From Cymbidium sinense (taxonomy: Eukaryota > Streptophyta > Magnoliopsida > Asparagales > Orchidaceae), in assembly GCA_021442155.1 (NCBI GenBank), contig CM038214.1, forward strand, positions 137,368,040 through 137,432,039: 64,000 bases of DNA, read 5' to 3'. Made by a program: the position numbers and the translations under genes. This document shows positions 22,584 to 33,649 of this stretch, in pieces. A model generated the notes under the pieces. It was not told where the DNA came from and did not search any database. It saw only the letters and a program-made list of their open reading frames with translations. Numbering within the stretch: position 1 is the stretch's first letter; each line of letters begins with the position of its first letter.

Positions 22584-23437
22584 ATGAAACAACCTTCCAA
22601 TTCCATTAGAGTAATCCTTGGGGATACATATGATCCTACCAAAACCAAAGAAGGTTGGGATATTTCTCTATCCAAAACCTCTAAGAAGATCATTCAGAAG
22701 ATCAAGAAGCTTCCTTGTAGGTGCCTGAGTCAGCTCAAACCATCAACACCAAGGAAGGTTTGCAAGTTGCCAGTGCTAACTCTAGAAAAGTGGGAACTCG
22801 GCGGCAATGGATAGCCCTTTAGCTCGACCATCGACCATGTCAAACCCAGTTGCGACTTCCACCAATGACTTCTTCCATTTCAGCTAGCTCTTATGTTTCT
22901 TCTTTGAGTAGAACTCTTGTATTAGTGGATGAGGGCATCAAATCCCTTACTCCACTCACTTTACTTGACTTCTACTTTGTACCTCCAAATAATTCCAAGA
23001 AATTAAAGAATAAAGCTAGTTTGAATTATATATGTGTCACTTCTGATGGGTTATCTTCTTCTATTCCTAATGATAACTCTTCAAGTCTAAATAACTATAA
23101 CAATTTTGATCTTCCTCTTTCTAATTCAGAGTTGGACTTTCCAACTCTGAATACTACGAGTTCACCTCTTGAGATAGACTTGGAATTATCTGATTCTGAG
23201 GGTCCCATAGGAGAAGTTGTAGGTAAGCCTAAAGTGCAAGTAGAACCTTTCACCACCTTGCCTCATAAGATTACCAAAGTCAACCTCCGTAGTGGCAAGG
23301 TTCTACCTCCTAGGGCAGCACCTCTAGATAGAAATAAGTCTTTGGTATTGAAGATCGAAGCCCTTCCACAAGATGCTCTACCCTTGGATATGCTTGTGGA
23401 AGGCCAGAGGTGGACTGCAACATCCTTTCTCATCTAA
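22584..23437 (+). pseudogene. E1 gag-protease linker with acidic region and LRSGK motif
   Basis: Two frames: 22584-22814 (IRVILGDTYDPTKTKEGWD) and 22850-23437, with LDFYFVPP, a Ser/Asn-rich stretch, an acidic SPLEIDLELSDSEGPIGEVVG and VNLRSGKVLPPR. The E2 match is 38390-39223, where every one of these marks recurs. LRSGK ahead of the protease is common in plant Tat polyproteins. This part has no known enzymatic role; it is a spacer between gag and protease. Confidence 0.75.
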
Positions 23438-23490
23438 GAAAGTTATCATCTAAGCTAAGCATATATGATGTCCTTGTCTTATCCAAATAG

Positions 23491-24060
23491 ATGAGGGAAT
23501 CACTAATCAAGGCTCACCTTGATCCTGAAATATGCTTAGCTCAGCTGATCACCATAAGTGAGGAAACACATTATGCAAAAGAAGCCCAAGAGATCACCTT
23601 CATAAATGAAGACCTTCATCTGGGGGACTTAGAGCACAACCGTCACCTCTACATCACAACCGACATAGATAGGTTTAGACTCGCCAGTCTCATGGATTCA
23701 GGTGCATCAGTGAACATTATGAGTCTAAAGACCCTTGCCTATTTAAAGATAGACATCTCCACACTCTGAGGAGACCAGATGATGTTGAGAGGATTCAATG
23801 ATGAAGGTGAGCGGGCTTTAGGTTCTATAGTGTTGCCATTGGAGATAGCTAACTAGAAGATTGAAGCCAAGTTCTATATCATTGATTCAAATACTTCATT
23901 CACTGCTTTGCTTGGTAGGCCTTGCATACATTAGAACAAGATCATTCCATCCCCCCTTCATTAATGTATCAAGTTCAGAAAAGATGAAATTGAATACCAT
24001 GTCAACGGAGATGAAAAGCCATTTTTAGTTAGAGAGGTTGAGATTTATGAGGATTCGACC
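23491..24060 (+). pseudogene. E1 aspartic protease (retropepsin)
   Basis: The frame 23491-23769 contains LMDSGASVNIM with the catalytic DSG at 23695-23703, followed across a stop by MMLRGFNDEGERALG, LPLEIA, FYIIDS and LLGRPCIH, the flap and C-terminal marks of plant Gypsy proteases. It cuts the Gag-Pol polyprotein inside the particle. The catalytic triad is intact, unlike E2 where DSG has become DQG. Stops at 23767-23769, near 23856 and near 23931 disable it. Confidence 0.88.
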
Positions 24061-24099
24061 TACTGTTTTTCTCAAAACACCCTTTCTCATGAACTTGAA

Positions 24100-24222
24100 C
24101 AAAATTCAAATGCAAATACAAAAGAAAAATAAAAAGAAGCAAAAGAAAATATAAAAGAAAATGAAAAGAAAAATAAAATTCCAAGTAAAAAGAAAGGGGA
24201 ATTGAAGAAGAAATAGATCCGC
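24100..24222 (+). repeat. A-rich (lysine-coding) tract between protease and RT, E1
   Basis: About 120 bases that are almost all A/G and translate as Lys/Glu/Asn runs with stops. E2 has the same kind of tract at 39866-39945 in the same position, so this purine tract is an inherited part of the element and not local slippage alone. The ORF called on the opposite strand (24029-24286) is its antisense. Confidence 0.75.
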
Positions 24223-24269
24223 ATATCACATTCCACCCACAGTTCATTGTCATATGGACATGTGGGTAG

Positions 24270-24990
24270 GATGGCTTAACCTCCACCAGGCAAAGGTAGA
24301 GGTAGAAATAGAGGCAGTTACAGAGGTGGGAGACCCCCTAGTTGGCCTTTAATAGAGGTCGTGTCCCAGTTCATATGAGTACCCTTACTATTCACATAGA
24401 CTTAGAATCCATCTCGGAGGATGAGTTTAATGTGATTAGTATACCAGCTAACCCCCCTCAGTGGGTTCTATTGGAGGTGACTTTTGATCCAGATAGAGAT
24501 GAAGACTAGGCCTCCAAGCAAAGTAAAGTAATCTGGTTTATGTGAAACTATTAGGCAGGAGTTGGGAACCTTAGCTCTTACCTCACTTACATCTCAGAAA
24601 GTTAAAGGTTTAGTAGTTAAGGAAGTCCCTAAGTCTTTCAGTTACATGAAGCAAAAGAAGTTCTTTTTGAGATCATCATCCTCAAGCCCTGAAGTTGATG
24701 TAGAGCTTGAGGAGGATTCTTTTAAATAATTAATGAAATTACCTTTTGACTTTTACTCGCCTTGTGTTCAAAATCTTATACATAAAGGTTTAGTTCCTCA
24801 CACACGGTCCAAGCACAAGTCAGAGTACTTTGAGAAGTTGTGGAGTAATACAGGTAGGAAAGCATAATCAAGAGCAGGACTAGGATTCGGTACAGTGGGT
24901 CCGATCGATGATGAAGATTATTGTCTAGTTGTTACCAACCATTTGGAATCTGATAGTTTCTTCTAACACATCCCCAACCCTTATAAGAAT
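24270..24990 (+). pseudogene. E1 pre-RT segment with RGG-type repeat
   Basis: It begins PPPGKGRGRNRGSYRGG (24277 onward), an RGG-box-like sequence often seen in RNA-binding proteins. It continues with TIHIDLES, an acidic stretch, LPFDFYSPCVQNLIHKGL and SRAGLGFG. The E2 counterpart is 40018-40720. It is broken by several stops. It joins protease to RT in the polyprotein; any RNA-binding role is inference. Confidence 0.65.
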
Positions 24991-25749
24991 GTGTGTTTAG
25001 AAACTTTAGAAGATCAAGATGATCTCCAAGTCAAAGTGGCACCGCTAGAATTTGAAGAGGAGAATCATTCAACAATAGACAAGCTTAAAGAAATCAACCT
25101 CAGGACAAAAGAAAATTCACGGCTGACATACATCAGTTCATTATTGAATGAAGAAGAAACCAATGACTTAGTTAGTCTATTGACTAAATTTAAAGACTTC
25201 TTGGCATGGAGTTATGAAGAGATGCCCATATTATCTCCTAACATAGCAGTCCACAAGCTATCAATAAACCCTAACCCTTATTAAGCAAGCTCCTAGATGC
25301 ATGCGATTAGAAATTGAACAGCGTGTCATTTTTGAAGTCAAGAAACTGATCAATGCTGGTTTCATTAAGGAAGAAAAATATCCTACCTGGTTAGCTAGTG
25401 TCATCCCAATTAAGAAGAAGAATGGCCAAATTTGCATTTGCATCAATTTTAGGGACTTAAACAAGGCATGTCCTAAGATGAGTTTCCTCTTCATATACCA
25501 GAGTTAATGGTGGACATTGCTTCATCTCATGCAATCTTCTCTTTCATGGATGGGTCATCTGGCTATAACCAAATTAAGATGTCTCCTGAAGATGAAAGAA
25601 ACATTACTTTTCAAAACCTGATTGAAATCTTCTATTATAGGGACACGCCTTTCGGCATACATACGGCCATGACTCAAATCTTCAACTCATCCATCATCGA
25701 GGTTACGCTTGATAATCTAATAGTCAAGAGTAGAGAAAAGGAAGACCAT
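24991..25749 (+). pseudogene. E1 reverse transcriptase, fingers and palm, cut by E2
   Basis: Three overlapping frames give RT in order. 24991-25284 has FKDFLAWSYEEMP. 25301-25507 has INAGFIKEEKYPTWLASVIPIKKKNGQI and NFRDLNKACPK. 25507-25749 has FSFMDGSSGYNQIKM with the first catalytic Asp, then a decayed active-site box: the Y-x-DD motif expected at 25702-25716 reads TLDN. The domain stops at the ACCAT target site of E2 and resumes at 57152. RT copies element RNA into DNA. Loss of the second Asp of the box and two frameshifts make it inactive. Confidence 0.92.
25745..25749. repeat. Target-site duplication of E2, left copy (ACCAT)
   Basis: ACCAT precedes the TGTTGACC start of E2. The right copy at 57147-57151 reads ACTAC, two transitions apart. 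The intact E2 polyprotein gene reads ACCATCTCTTT here, and E1 resumes CTCTTT after the right copy, which fixes the frame of the junction. Confidence 0.75.
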
Positions 25750-26479
25750 TGTTGACCTCACTTTTGGAGTGAGATCTCAACCCCATCCTCTTAGACTTAG
25801 GAATCTTCTATACACTAAGATTTCCTTAGTCATAAGACACATCTAGTGATTAGGTAAACACTTAACCTAAGCCTAGAGACTTAGAAGTGTTAATCATAAG
25901 ATTAGGCTTTGCCTTAGGTCTTAACGAAGTTACCTATCTTATAGCCTAAACCCAATCTAGATACACTTTCTCAGATCAAATCGAGACTCAATTCTTAAAC
26001 AAAATCTCAAATTCAAATTCAAATTCCAAATATAAATTCATATTTGACTCCAATTCCTAAGCCATATGAATCACATTCATAAGCTTAGCCAAAACCCCCT
26101 TTAGATCAAATCAAACTCAATTAATCTCTTTATAAATCAATTATTCTTTCATTTATATTCACAAATATAAATGAAATCCAAATTCAAATGATCAAACTAT
26201 ATCAAAAATCAAATCCAAACTCAATCTAAACCCTTTAAGCCAATTCTTTGGACTTAGCCAAATTATATCCAAATCAAGTCAAAACCAATGGATTTTCTCT
26301 TGAATCAATCATTCATTCAATCATTTATCCAAATACAAATAAAATCTACAATCATTAAACCCAATTCAAGTCAACCCAAGTTAAGCCTAATTTAGCCCTT
26401 TTGACTTAAAACTTTTAATTGAGCCAAAATCTATTGGACTCCAAATTGATTGTTGTTGAATTTATATTCTAATCTAAGG

Positions 26480-27065
26480 CTCATATATAAGTTCAACTAA
26501 ACTCGAATCAAACCAAAACCAAACCAATTGACCCACTTAGGTCCATTTGACCCAAAGTGACCTAAAGGACCCATTTGAGCCAACTTCTAATCCAACCCAA
26601 ACTGGATTGAACCAAGCTTACCAAAACCTTTCACCATGATTGTTGATCACCCTAGGATGATCAATTGCAATCAATTGGGATAAACCAAACCCAATTGGCC
26701 ATTTGATCCAAATTGCCCAAATTGGCCTAAAGGATCAAATCAGGTCAAATCATGATCTAAAATTGATTTACAATGGCTCAAGTTCATTCCAAATTGATCA
26801 TTGAACTTGACCAAAGCCATAATTAAACCCAATTTGATGCCCAATTGGTCAACTTGACCAACCTAGCCCAAATTGGCCTAAAGGGTCAATTTGGCCTAAA
26901 TCCAAATTAAATTTAAATTAATTCAAACCAAAGACCACACTCATCTTCAATTAGCCAATTGAACATGAATCAACCCATAACCCAATCTAATTTGGCCAAT
27001 TTTAGTCAAATGGGTCAATTTGACCCAATATGACCCATATGACCCAAATTGGGCTAAATCTCTTG
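26480..27065 (+). promoter_or_regulatory. TTGACC-rich U3 segment of E2 (5' LTR)
   Basis: Repeated TTGACC and TGACCCA motifs (near 26530, 26550, 26815, 26855, 27020-27045) stand 300-850 bases upstream of the TATA box. They match the W-box core TTGAC(C/T). The same cluster is in the 3' LTR at 50380-50890 and in S1. WRKY control is a hypothesis. Confidence 0.45.
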
Positions 27066-27369
27066 AAACCAAGCCATGACCCATTCGAATCTGATCAAAC
27101 CCCACCCAAACCCATTTGGGATCAGCCCAAAATTAACCCAACCCATTTAAATCCCTCATGGATCCTCCCCCACATAGGATTCCACCAAACATTTAATTCT
27201 CCCATCACATGCGCTTAACTCCTCCCCAACATTTGCATTCAATTGAGTGATCATATGGTAGAAGAGAGGACTTTGAAGAAAAATCCAAAGTCCCTAATCA
27301 ATCATCCATCCCAACCACCCAAAGATGGCAATCAATTTGGAGCCAAAAAATTCATTGTATTTTCGCCAT

Positions 27370-27377
27370 TATAAAAG
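27370..27377 (+). promoter_or_regulatory. TATA box of the E2 5' LTR
   Basis: TATAAAAG followed by GAGGGGAAATGAA. The 3' LTR has the same box and context at 51228-51235, at nearly the same distance from the LTR start (1620 and ~1660 bases after removing S2). Transcription is expected to start ~30 bases downstream, making U3 ~1.65 kb and R/U5 ~5.7 kb. Confidence 0.7.
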
Positions 27378-27829
27378 GAGGGGAAATGAAGTTTTAGATC
27401 TCTTTTCCCACCACCATTCAGCCTCAAAAGCTCCCCAAAAAAAAAAAGGAACCCATCCTCTTTGAGCCATTTTGAGCTCAAAACACAAATATTTTTTTTC
27501 CGAGGCATGAAACATCGGAGAAGGACAAAGGAGGCAAGGTCAAAGATCATTCCAAAGCCTCATACCTAGAGTTCGCTCGATCTTCACCGCCACCAAAATC
27601 AACCCCGAGTAAAATTTGCCAAACTTTAGCATAGGATTTCTCACATTTTGTGTTAATTTTCTTGCAATCTTAGGAATTTCCCCAAGATAATCTTGTATTT
27701 TTATTTTAAATCATTCCAATTATAAAATAGAATTTTTTTCAGTGCAAATTGTTGCAAAAATGGGTCCATTTGGATAAGTTATGGCTTACAAACTCTCATT
27801 TTTCTCTATAAAAGCTCGAAAACATTTTC

Positions 27830-27975
27830 ACCGGCGACATACCGTCGATCCTCATGTGGATCGGATACCTCAAATCATCCGATCATGGGCCTTTGGCTCC
27901 ATAATGCGATCTTTGACGCCGTCACACGTGATCACCGTTTCTGACATCGCATCATCCGACCATCTGATAAATCGA
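27830..27975. other. GC-richer GATC-dense island in E2 5' LTR
   Basis: A short island with repeated GATC and CGATC words inside very AT-rich sequence, ~450 bases after the TATA box. The 3' LTR copy (51720-51935) is longer and denser. It occupies the same part of the LTR as the hairpin cluster of S1 (6460-6960). Confidence 0.6.
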
Positions 27976-28019
27976 CGCCCAGTGAACTGGTCATTTTCCC
28001 TCAATGGTCAAGTGAGGCA

Positions 28020-31000
28020 TATTTTTTTTATAAAAAAATTAATTTAAATCACCTAAAACTTCAAAAATTCATAGAAAATAAAATGCTTAAAAAAAAAAAA
28101 CAATGGTTGTTGATTAGTCTTTCCTAGAGGAATCCAACAAATCCAAAATCCCCAAATTTTACTAAGTATTTTGAGCTTAATTTTAGTTTTAGTAAAAATC
28201 AAATTTTATTAATTAAACCAAAAATACATATCAGATTAAGTTGAAATTTTCAGGGAGTCAAAGCAAAGTAAAAATACACCTACCATAATAATTTCAAGTG
28301 AAAAACATTTCTATATTGGGAGAAATTAAAATTTAAATTTCAGATTGTCTATTTTAACAAAATAAATCAAATAAAAATTTAGAAATTTACAAAAATCTTC
28401 AAAATGGCTTAAATCACTTCAATTGACATCTAGGACCCTTAAGAAAATAATGTGATCTTTTGAATCTTAATGAACCCCAAACAAGCACTTAAGAGTAGAG
28501 TTTAATCAATTAAGGAGTTAATTAAAACATAATCTAAAAATAATTTAAATATCAAATCAAAAATAAAAAAAAATAGCACTTAAGCAATCATTAATCAAAC
28601 CTCAAATAAAAATATCATTCTTAGAGAAATTAAATTAAATATGATTAAATCTATTTAAGTTAATAAAACTCAATTAAATGATTAAATCTTAAATCAAACT
28701 TAAAATTAAATAAATCTAGGAAACTTTAACATGGTCAAACTAATATAACTAAACCTACACTAAGCATAGAATTTTAATCATATGAAACTCCTTAATGAAT
28801 ATAAATAAATTGAAACTAATTAATCAAATTAAATAAAGATCAAATTAATTAATAAACCAATTCAACATAATCATTTGATAATAATTGAATTAAACCAAAT
28901 AAAATTAAAGTAAACTTAATTAACATATGATTAAATCATATCTATTTGGAATAAGATAATTAATTAACCATTAAATATTTCAACCTAATAACTAAATCGA
29001 ACATGTTAATGAAATCAAACAAACATAATAAGTGAATCAAATCAATAAAACTATAATCATAAATAATCAAACTTAATTGAAATGAAATAAATAATTAATT
29101 CACTTAATAACAATGATGGTAATAACAATAATCCTTTAATCAAATCAAACTTAAGTAAAACACTTAACTAAATCAAATCATTCACATGTGGGAAATTAAG
29201 TCATTAATATCTAATTAAATAAATTTAATTAATCTAATAATTTAAACTTTTAATTACCCTTAATCAAACTTAATTAATCAAACATCTAATTAATGCAAAC
29301 TTAATAAATTAATCCATCATCTTAATTAATCAAATTAATTTAAATAAGTTACATTAAAGCTAACTCTAAAATTAAGCTTAAATCAAACCCCTAATTAAAT
29401 TTAATAATCACACCCCTCAAGTAAAACAATTAAGTTAATCAAATTAATTATATTAAATCTAAGCTTAATCAAACATAATTAAGATGCAATTAAACACTAA
29501 TTAAACATAAATCATTAAGTCATTAATCTTTAATTAAACAAACCCTTAACTTATTTAATAATTTAAAATTTTAATTACCCTTAATCAAACTTAATTAATC
29601 AAACATCTAATTAATGAAAACTTAATAAATTAATCCATCATCTTAATTAATAAATTAATTTAAATAAGTTACATTAAAGCTAACTCTAGAATTAAGCTTA
29701 AATCAAACCCCTAATTAAATTTAATAATCACACCCCTCAAGTAAACCAATTAAGTTAATCAAATTAATCATATTAAATCTAAGCTTAATCAAACATAATT
29801 AAGATGCAATTAAATACTAATCAAAACCTAAATTAAACCTAAATCATTAAGTCATTAATCTAATTAAACAAACCCTTAATTAATCTAATAATTTCAAAAT
29901 TTAATTACCCTTAATCAAATTTAATTAATCAAACATCTAATTAATGCAAACTTAATAAATTAATCCATCATCTTAATAAACTAAATTAATTTTATAAATC
30001 ACATTAAAATTAATCCAAATCAAACACTTAATTAATCTACTAATTTAATCACACCTATTAAAAAAACTAATTAAGTCAATTAAATTAATCATATTAAATT
30101 TAAGCTTAATCAAACATAAAACATAAAATACCTAATTAAACCTAAATTATTAAGTCATTAATTACATCATTAGTCTAAACAAATATGAAATCAAATTGAA
30201 AATTAAATAAACCTTTATAATTAACATAAATACACTTCTTAATTAAACTAATCACATTGAACCTAAGCAAACCCATAGACCAATAAAGCTAATCAAATCA
30301 AATTAAATTAAATTAAGAAAGACTCTCATCAATTTAATATGTAATCAAATCAAATCTCATTCAACCAACTTAAATAAGATAAATTAATCAACTATCCAAT
30401 GTATGAAATCAAAATACAAACCAAACTTTGATGAACATGACAAATGGATGTGATTAAAAATAAAATCCTAATTACAAAGAATCAAACCCAATAAAATCAA
30501 AATAAAACCTCAAAATCTAATCCATCAAATAAAATGAACCGCAATCAAATTAAATAAACATAAAGTTAAGTCACATAACCATAATCAAAGAAAAGAATTA
30601 GATATTAATTTAAAAGGATATTGAATTATCAATATTTAATTAAATCAAAACATCTAATCTAAAATTAATCAACCAAAAACACATGAACTTAAACAAACTT
30701 AAACTTCATTAGATAATAAGGATATTGAATTATCAAGATGCAATTAAACTAAAACATCTAAATCAAAATCAATCAATCAAATACTTAAATAAATTCAAAC
30801 TCTAAGCTCTAAATCAAATCGAATAAATCAAATCAAATAAATTACACAAATTCAAATGGGCTAATTAAGATACTTAAGGACCCTAGTTAGATTCCTTAAG
30901 AATTAGGATGTAGAATAGGGTGAGTTCCATCTACAAATGGAATTCATTCTACTCTTCATTCTTGAAAACCTAAACATCATTTTAACCAAATAAAAGTGAA

Positions 31001-31090
31001 ATAAAAATAAAAAAAATCATTAAATCATTTAAATTGAAATCACCCAAAGGTAAAATTTAAACAAATTCAAACTAAATTGAAACTTAGACT
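28020..31090. repeat. AT-rich leader block of E2 5' LTR with ~300-332-bp tandem units
   Basis: About 3 kb dominated by TTAATTAA, AATCAAAC and TTAATCAAACTTAATTAATC words, without ORFs. Three tandem units can be indexed by ATTAAGTCATTAAT at 29195, 29514, 29846 and 30149. The 3' LTR carries the same units at 53163-54140, so the amplification predates insertion of E2. The composition resembles a plant intron. Confidence 0.8.
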
Positions 31091-33115
31091 AAAGAAGCCT
31101 AGTAAAGTCTTGCACACAAGCCTTAAGCACACACATTAGAATACTAAGTCACCACTTCTAGCTAAGTTAGGCTTTGTATGTATGATATTGTGTTTTATTT
31201 TGTGATGTAATGTTTTAGACTGTTAGGGTGTATATTTTCAGACTGGATGTTAGGTCATTATATTAATCATGTTTTCTAAAGTGCTTAAGGGCCAATAATA
31301 AAATATATAAATGCATGCAGTTGCTTAGCCCCTAAGCATAACTCATGTTAGGATGGCTTGGTTACCCATGTGTGGGTGCTAAGTCCAAATTATTCATATA
31401 ATTATTGTATGGTGTGTTTAGCTAACATTTATTTTATGTGTAGCTAGATTTACTTTTTTATTTTTGATGTAATTTTGTATTAGGAATTAGGATTAGTATT
31501 ATGGGGATTAGATGAGTAAAGGGCAAGGCTTAGTCCTTGCTTTGTGATGCTTTTGGAGCAAATCAAATCAAAAGAAAGAGAAGGAAGAAATGAAGAAAAG
31601 AAGACCCTCATAGCATGTATTATTTTTTGTAACTGTCAGAGGGTGAGCTCACTACCCATTTTTTTTTTTTTCTTTGGGGTGTATGGCAGAACTCGACCGC
31701 ACTAGCCTTTTATTCTTTTATGGTAGTCTATAAAATTATTTGATGTTGTGTTTAGATTGTGCATTAGAATAGCATATTTTTCATAGTTTCTTTATGATTG
31801 ATGCTTGAATGTGTGGCCTGGATGCGATAGGCTCTTAGGATGAAATTAATTTTTCTACCCCAATTAACAACTCATAACTAAAATTTTAAAATGACTCATA
31901 ACCTCACATAAAAGCCTAGGAATTAAATCAAGATAATAAAATTTTAGCAACCCTTATTGGATGAATGAATGTATAATATCATGATGTCATTATTATTTCA
32001 CTCTTGTTAAGAGGGGCTTCCATCTTGCTGAGAATGAAGGCTTAACTTAGAGAGCCTTTGGTGGAAGAACACCCCTTTCTCTTTATTTGGCCCATAATAA
32101 AATTCTCATGCATTTAGGCATAAAAGATCCCATAGCCTGTGTCAAAATAAAGAGTCCAAAAGAATCAAATAAGTTTGATAAAATTTGCATTATATTAAGT
32201 CATGAATTCATACCACTCATGTTCTAGTCTCTTAAGGAGTGAGTTTAAGGACTTAATCTCTTTCTAAATAAACAAAAGCCTAGCCATCTTGCAAAGCATA
32301 AGACTTGCCTATATGGATTTAAAGTGTAGAGGAGTTAGTGGTTCCACTCATGCGTAATAAGTCCAACCGGTGGTTTATTCTCTCTTATGGAGGTAAACCA
32401 TATACTCATTTTCACCTTAGATTTAGGTTGAGTCTTTATTTTATACCAAGGCTCCTTAGTTTAGGAATCTGAGGTAGTTGTTTCCTTCAGGCTACAAGCA
32501 TAAATCATCACCTCTTAGGCATTTACATAATCTTATGTTATGGAATTATAATCCTCAGCAATCTAATAAAATGTCAACTCAAATAATTAACTCTCTTCAA
32601 ATTTCAAAAAATATAAAGCCCAATTATAGGGTAGATTGGAATGCTCACTAGGCTTCCTAGTATCATGAGCATTTCCTACTTTCCCTTTGGATTCCAAAAT
32701 AAGTCTTCTCCTTGATCTATCCCATTTGATTTTCTAAAATAGCCAATCCTTTGATAGTCTTAACCTTGAAATCTTTGGAGACCCTAATTGTCTACTTTAA
32801 TCAAGAGTATTCTTAAGAAATTCCCATATAATGTAATTAACTATGGGGGCTTGCCTCCATAGGGAACTTAACGAACCCGCTTAAAATAAACCCTATTTTA
32901 CTTTTCCATGTAAAGTAAGGGAAAGATCTCTGGTATATTTGAAGACCCATCATGCTTAGGAGTCCTTATTAGGTGATTAGGTCCATTATAGGGTGATGAT
33001 TTCCATCTTTTGAGATAGTACATCATTCCTTAATATCATTTCTGATCACTTCAATAAGTACCCCTAAGATCTGTGTGGTGTCCCACACCTCAAAAATAAA
33101 CACCATGGATTTTTC

Positions 33116-33133
33116 TGTTTACTCCGCTGGGGA
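33116..33133 (+). other. Primer-binding site of E2
   Basis: TGTTTACTCCGCTGGGGA, ~10 bases after the LTR end, differs at three positions from TGGCGACTCCGCTGGGGA, the PBS I associate with tRNA-Arg in Tat/Ogre elements. The last 13 bases match exactly. First-strand DNA synthesis would start here. Confidence 0.8.
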
Positions 33134-33649
33134 GAGTTCATCTCTCCATCTTTAGTAGACAATTATTATTTCCAAGCATCGATAATGGACTCATATTTTA
33201 TATAGGTACGAGACTATCATTCTTTCTGTTGACACTTAGCTTATTTCATCCTTAAGCAAAGCTCACCAACATCCTTTAGGTTTTAAGACCTCACTCCGTG
33301 TAGGTCCTAAAATCCCTATTGTCCCCCAATAGGTGAAAATTAAAATTAATCAAAGCAAGGAGATGACCAAAATTAGAACCTCTTCACTATCTGAATGAGG
33401 TAAGGTTCATCCTATGAACAATAAGAAACTAAAACCCTTCTACAAAATGGCATGTCTTTCCAAAAGCACTTTTCAAATCCATATAATAAAATATCTTTAA
33501 ATAAAAATTTATAAGAAATTTTCAAAAAAGGCACAAAACACATATAACCAAACCTCGCTCAACAAATCCTATGATTGTTACAAGGAGTTTCCTTTTTAAA
33601 AATCAAAATCAATAATTTTTAATGTATTTTTCAAATGCACATTTTCTTT
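33134..33649 (+). other. E2 leader, unrepeated first part
   Basis: Non-coding sequence after the PBS, alignable with E1's 11115-11480: both contain the CACTTAGCTTATTTCATCCTTAAG-type tract and the AGGTTTTA(A/G)GACC tract. I see no ORF. Confidence 0.7.

Larger units (their letters stand above)
25750..33107 (+). mobile_element. E2 5' LTR, ~7.36 kb
   Basis: Starts TGTTGACCTCAC and runs to AATAAACACCA at ~33105. It aligns with 47428-57146 over its length apart from S2. Order: U3 with TTGACC-rich and ~180-bp repeats (25750-27350), TATA box (27370), A-rich start of the transcript, GATC-rich island (27830-27975), 3 kb of extreme AT-rich DNA (28020-31090), and the terminal module shared with E1 and S1 (31100-33107). 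The ORFs at 27030-27218, 27332-27550 and 27781-28047 are weak and not conserved in frame in the other LTR, so I call no gene. Confidence 0.9.

Noticed and set aside
28020..31090. Scaffold/matrix attachment region or origin based on AT-richness
   Set aside because: Base composition alone is not evidence. The block is a repeated part of an LTR.
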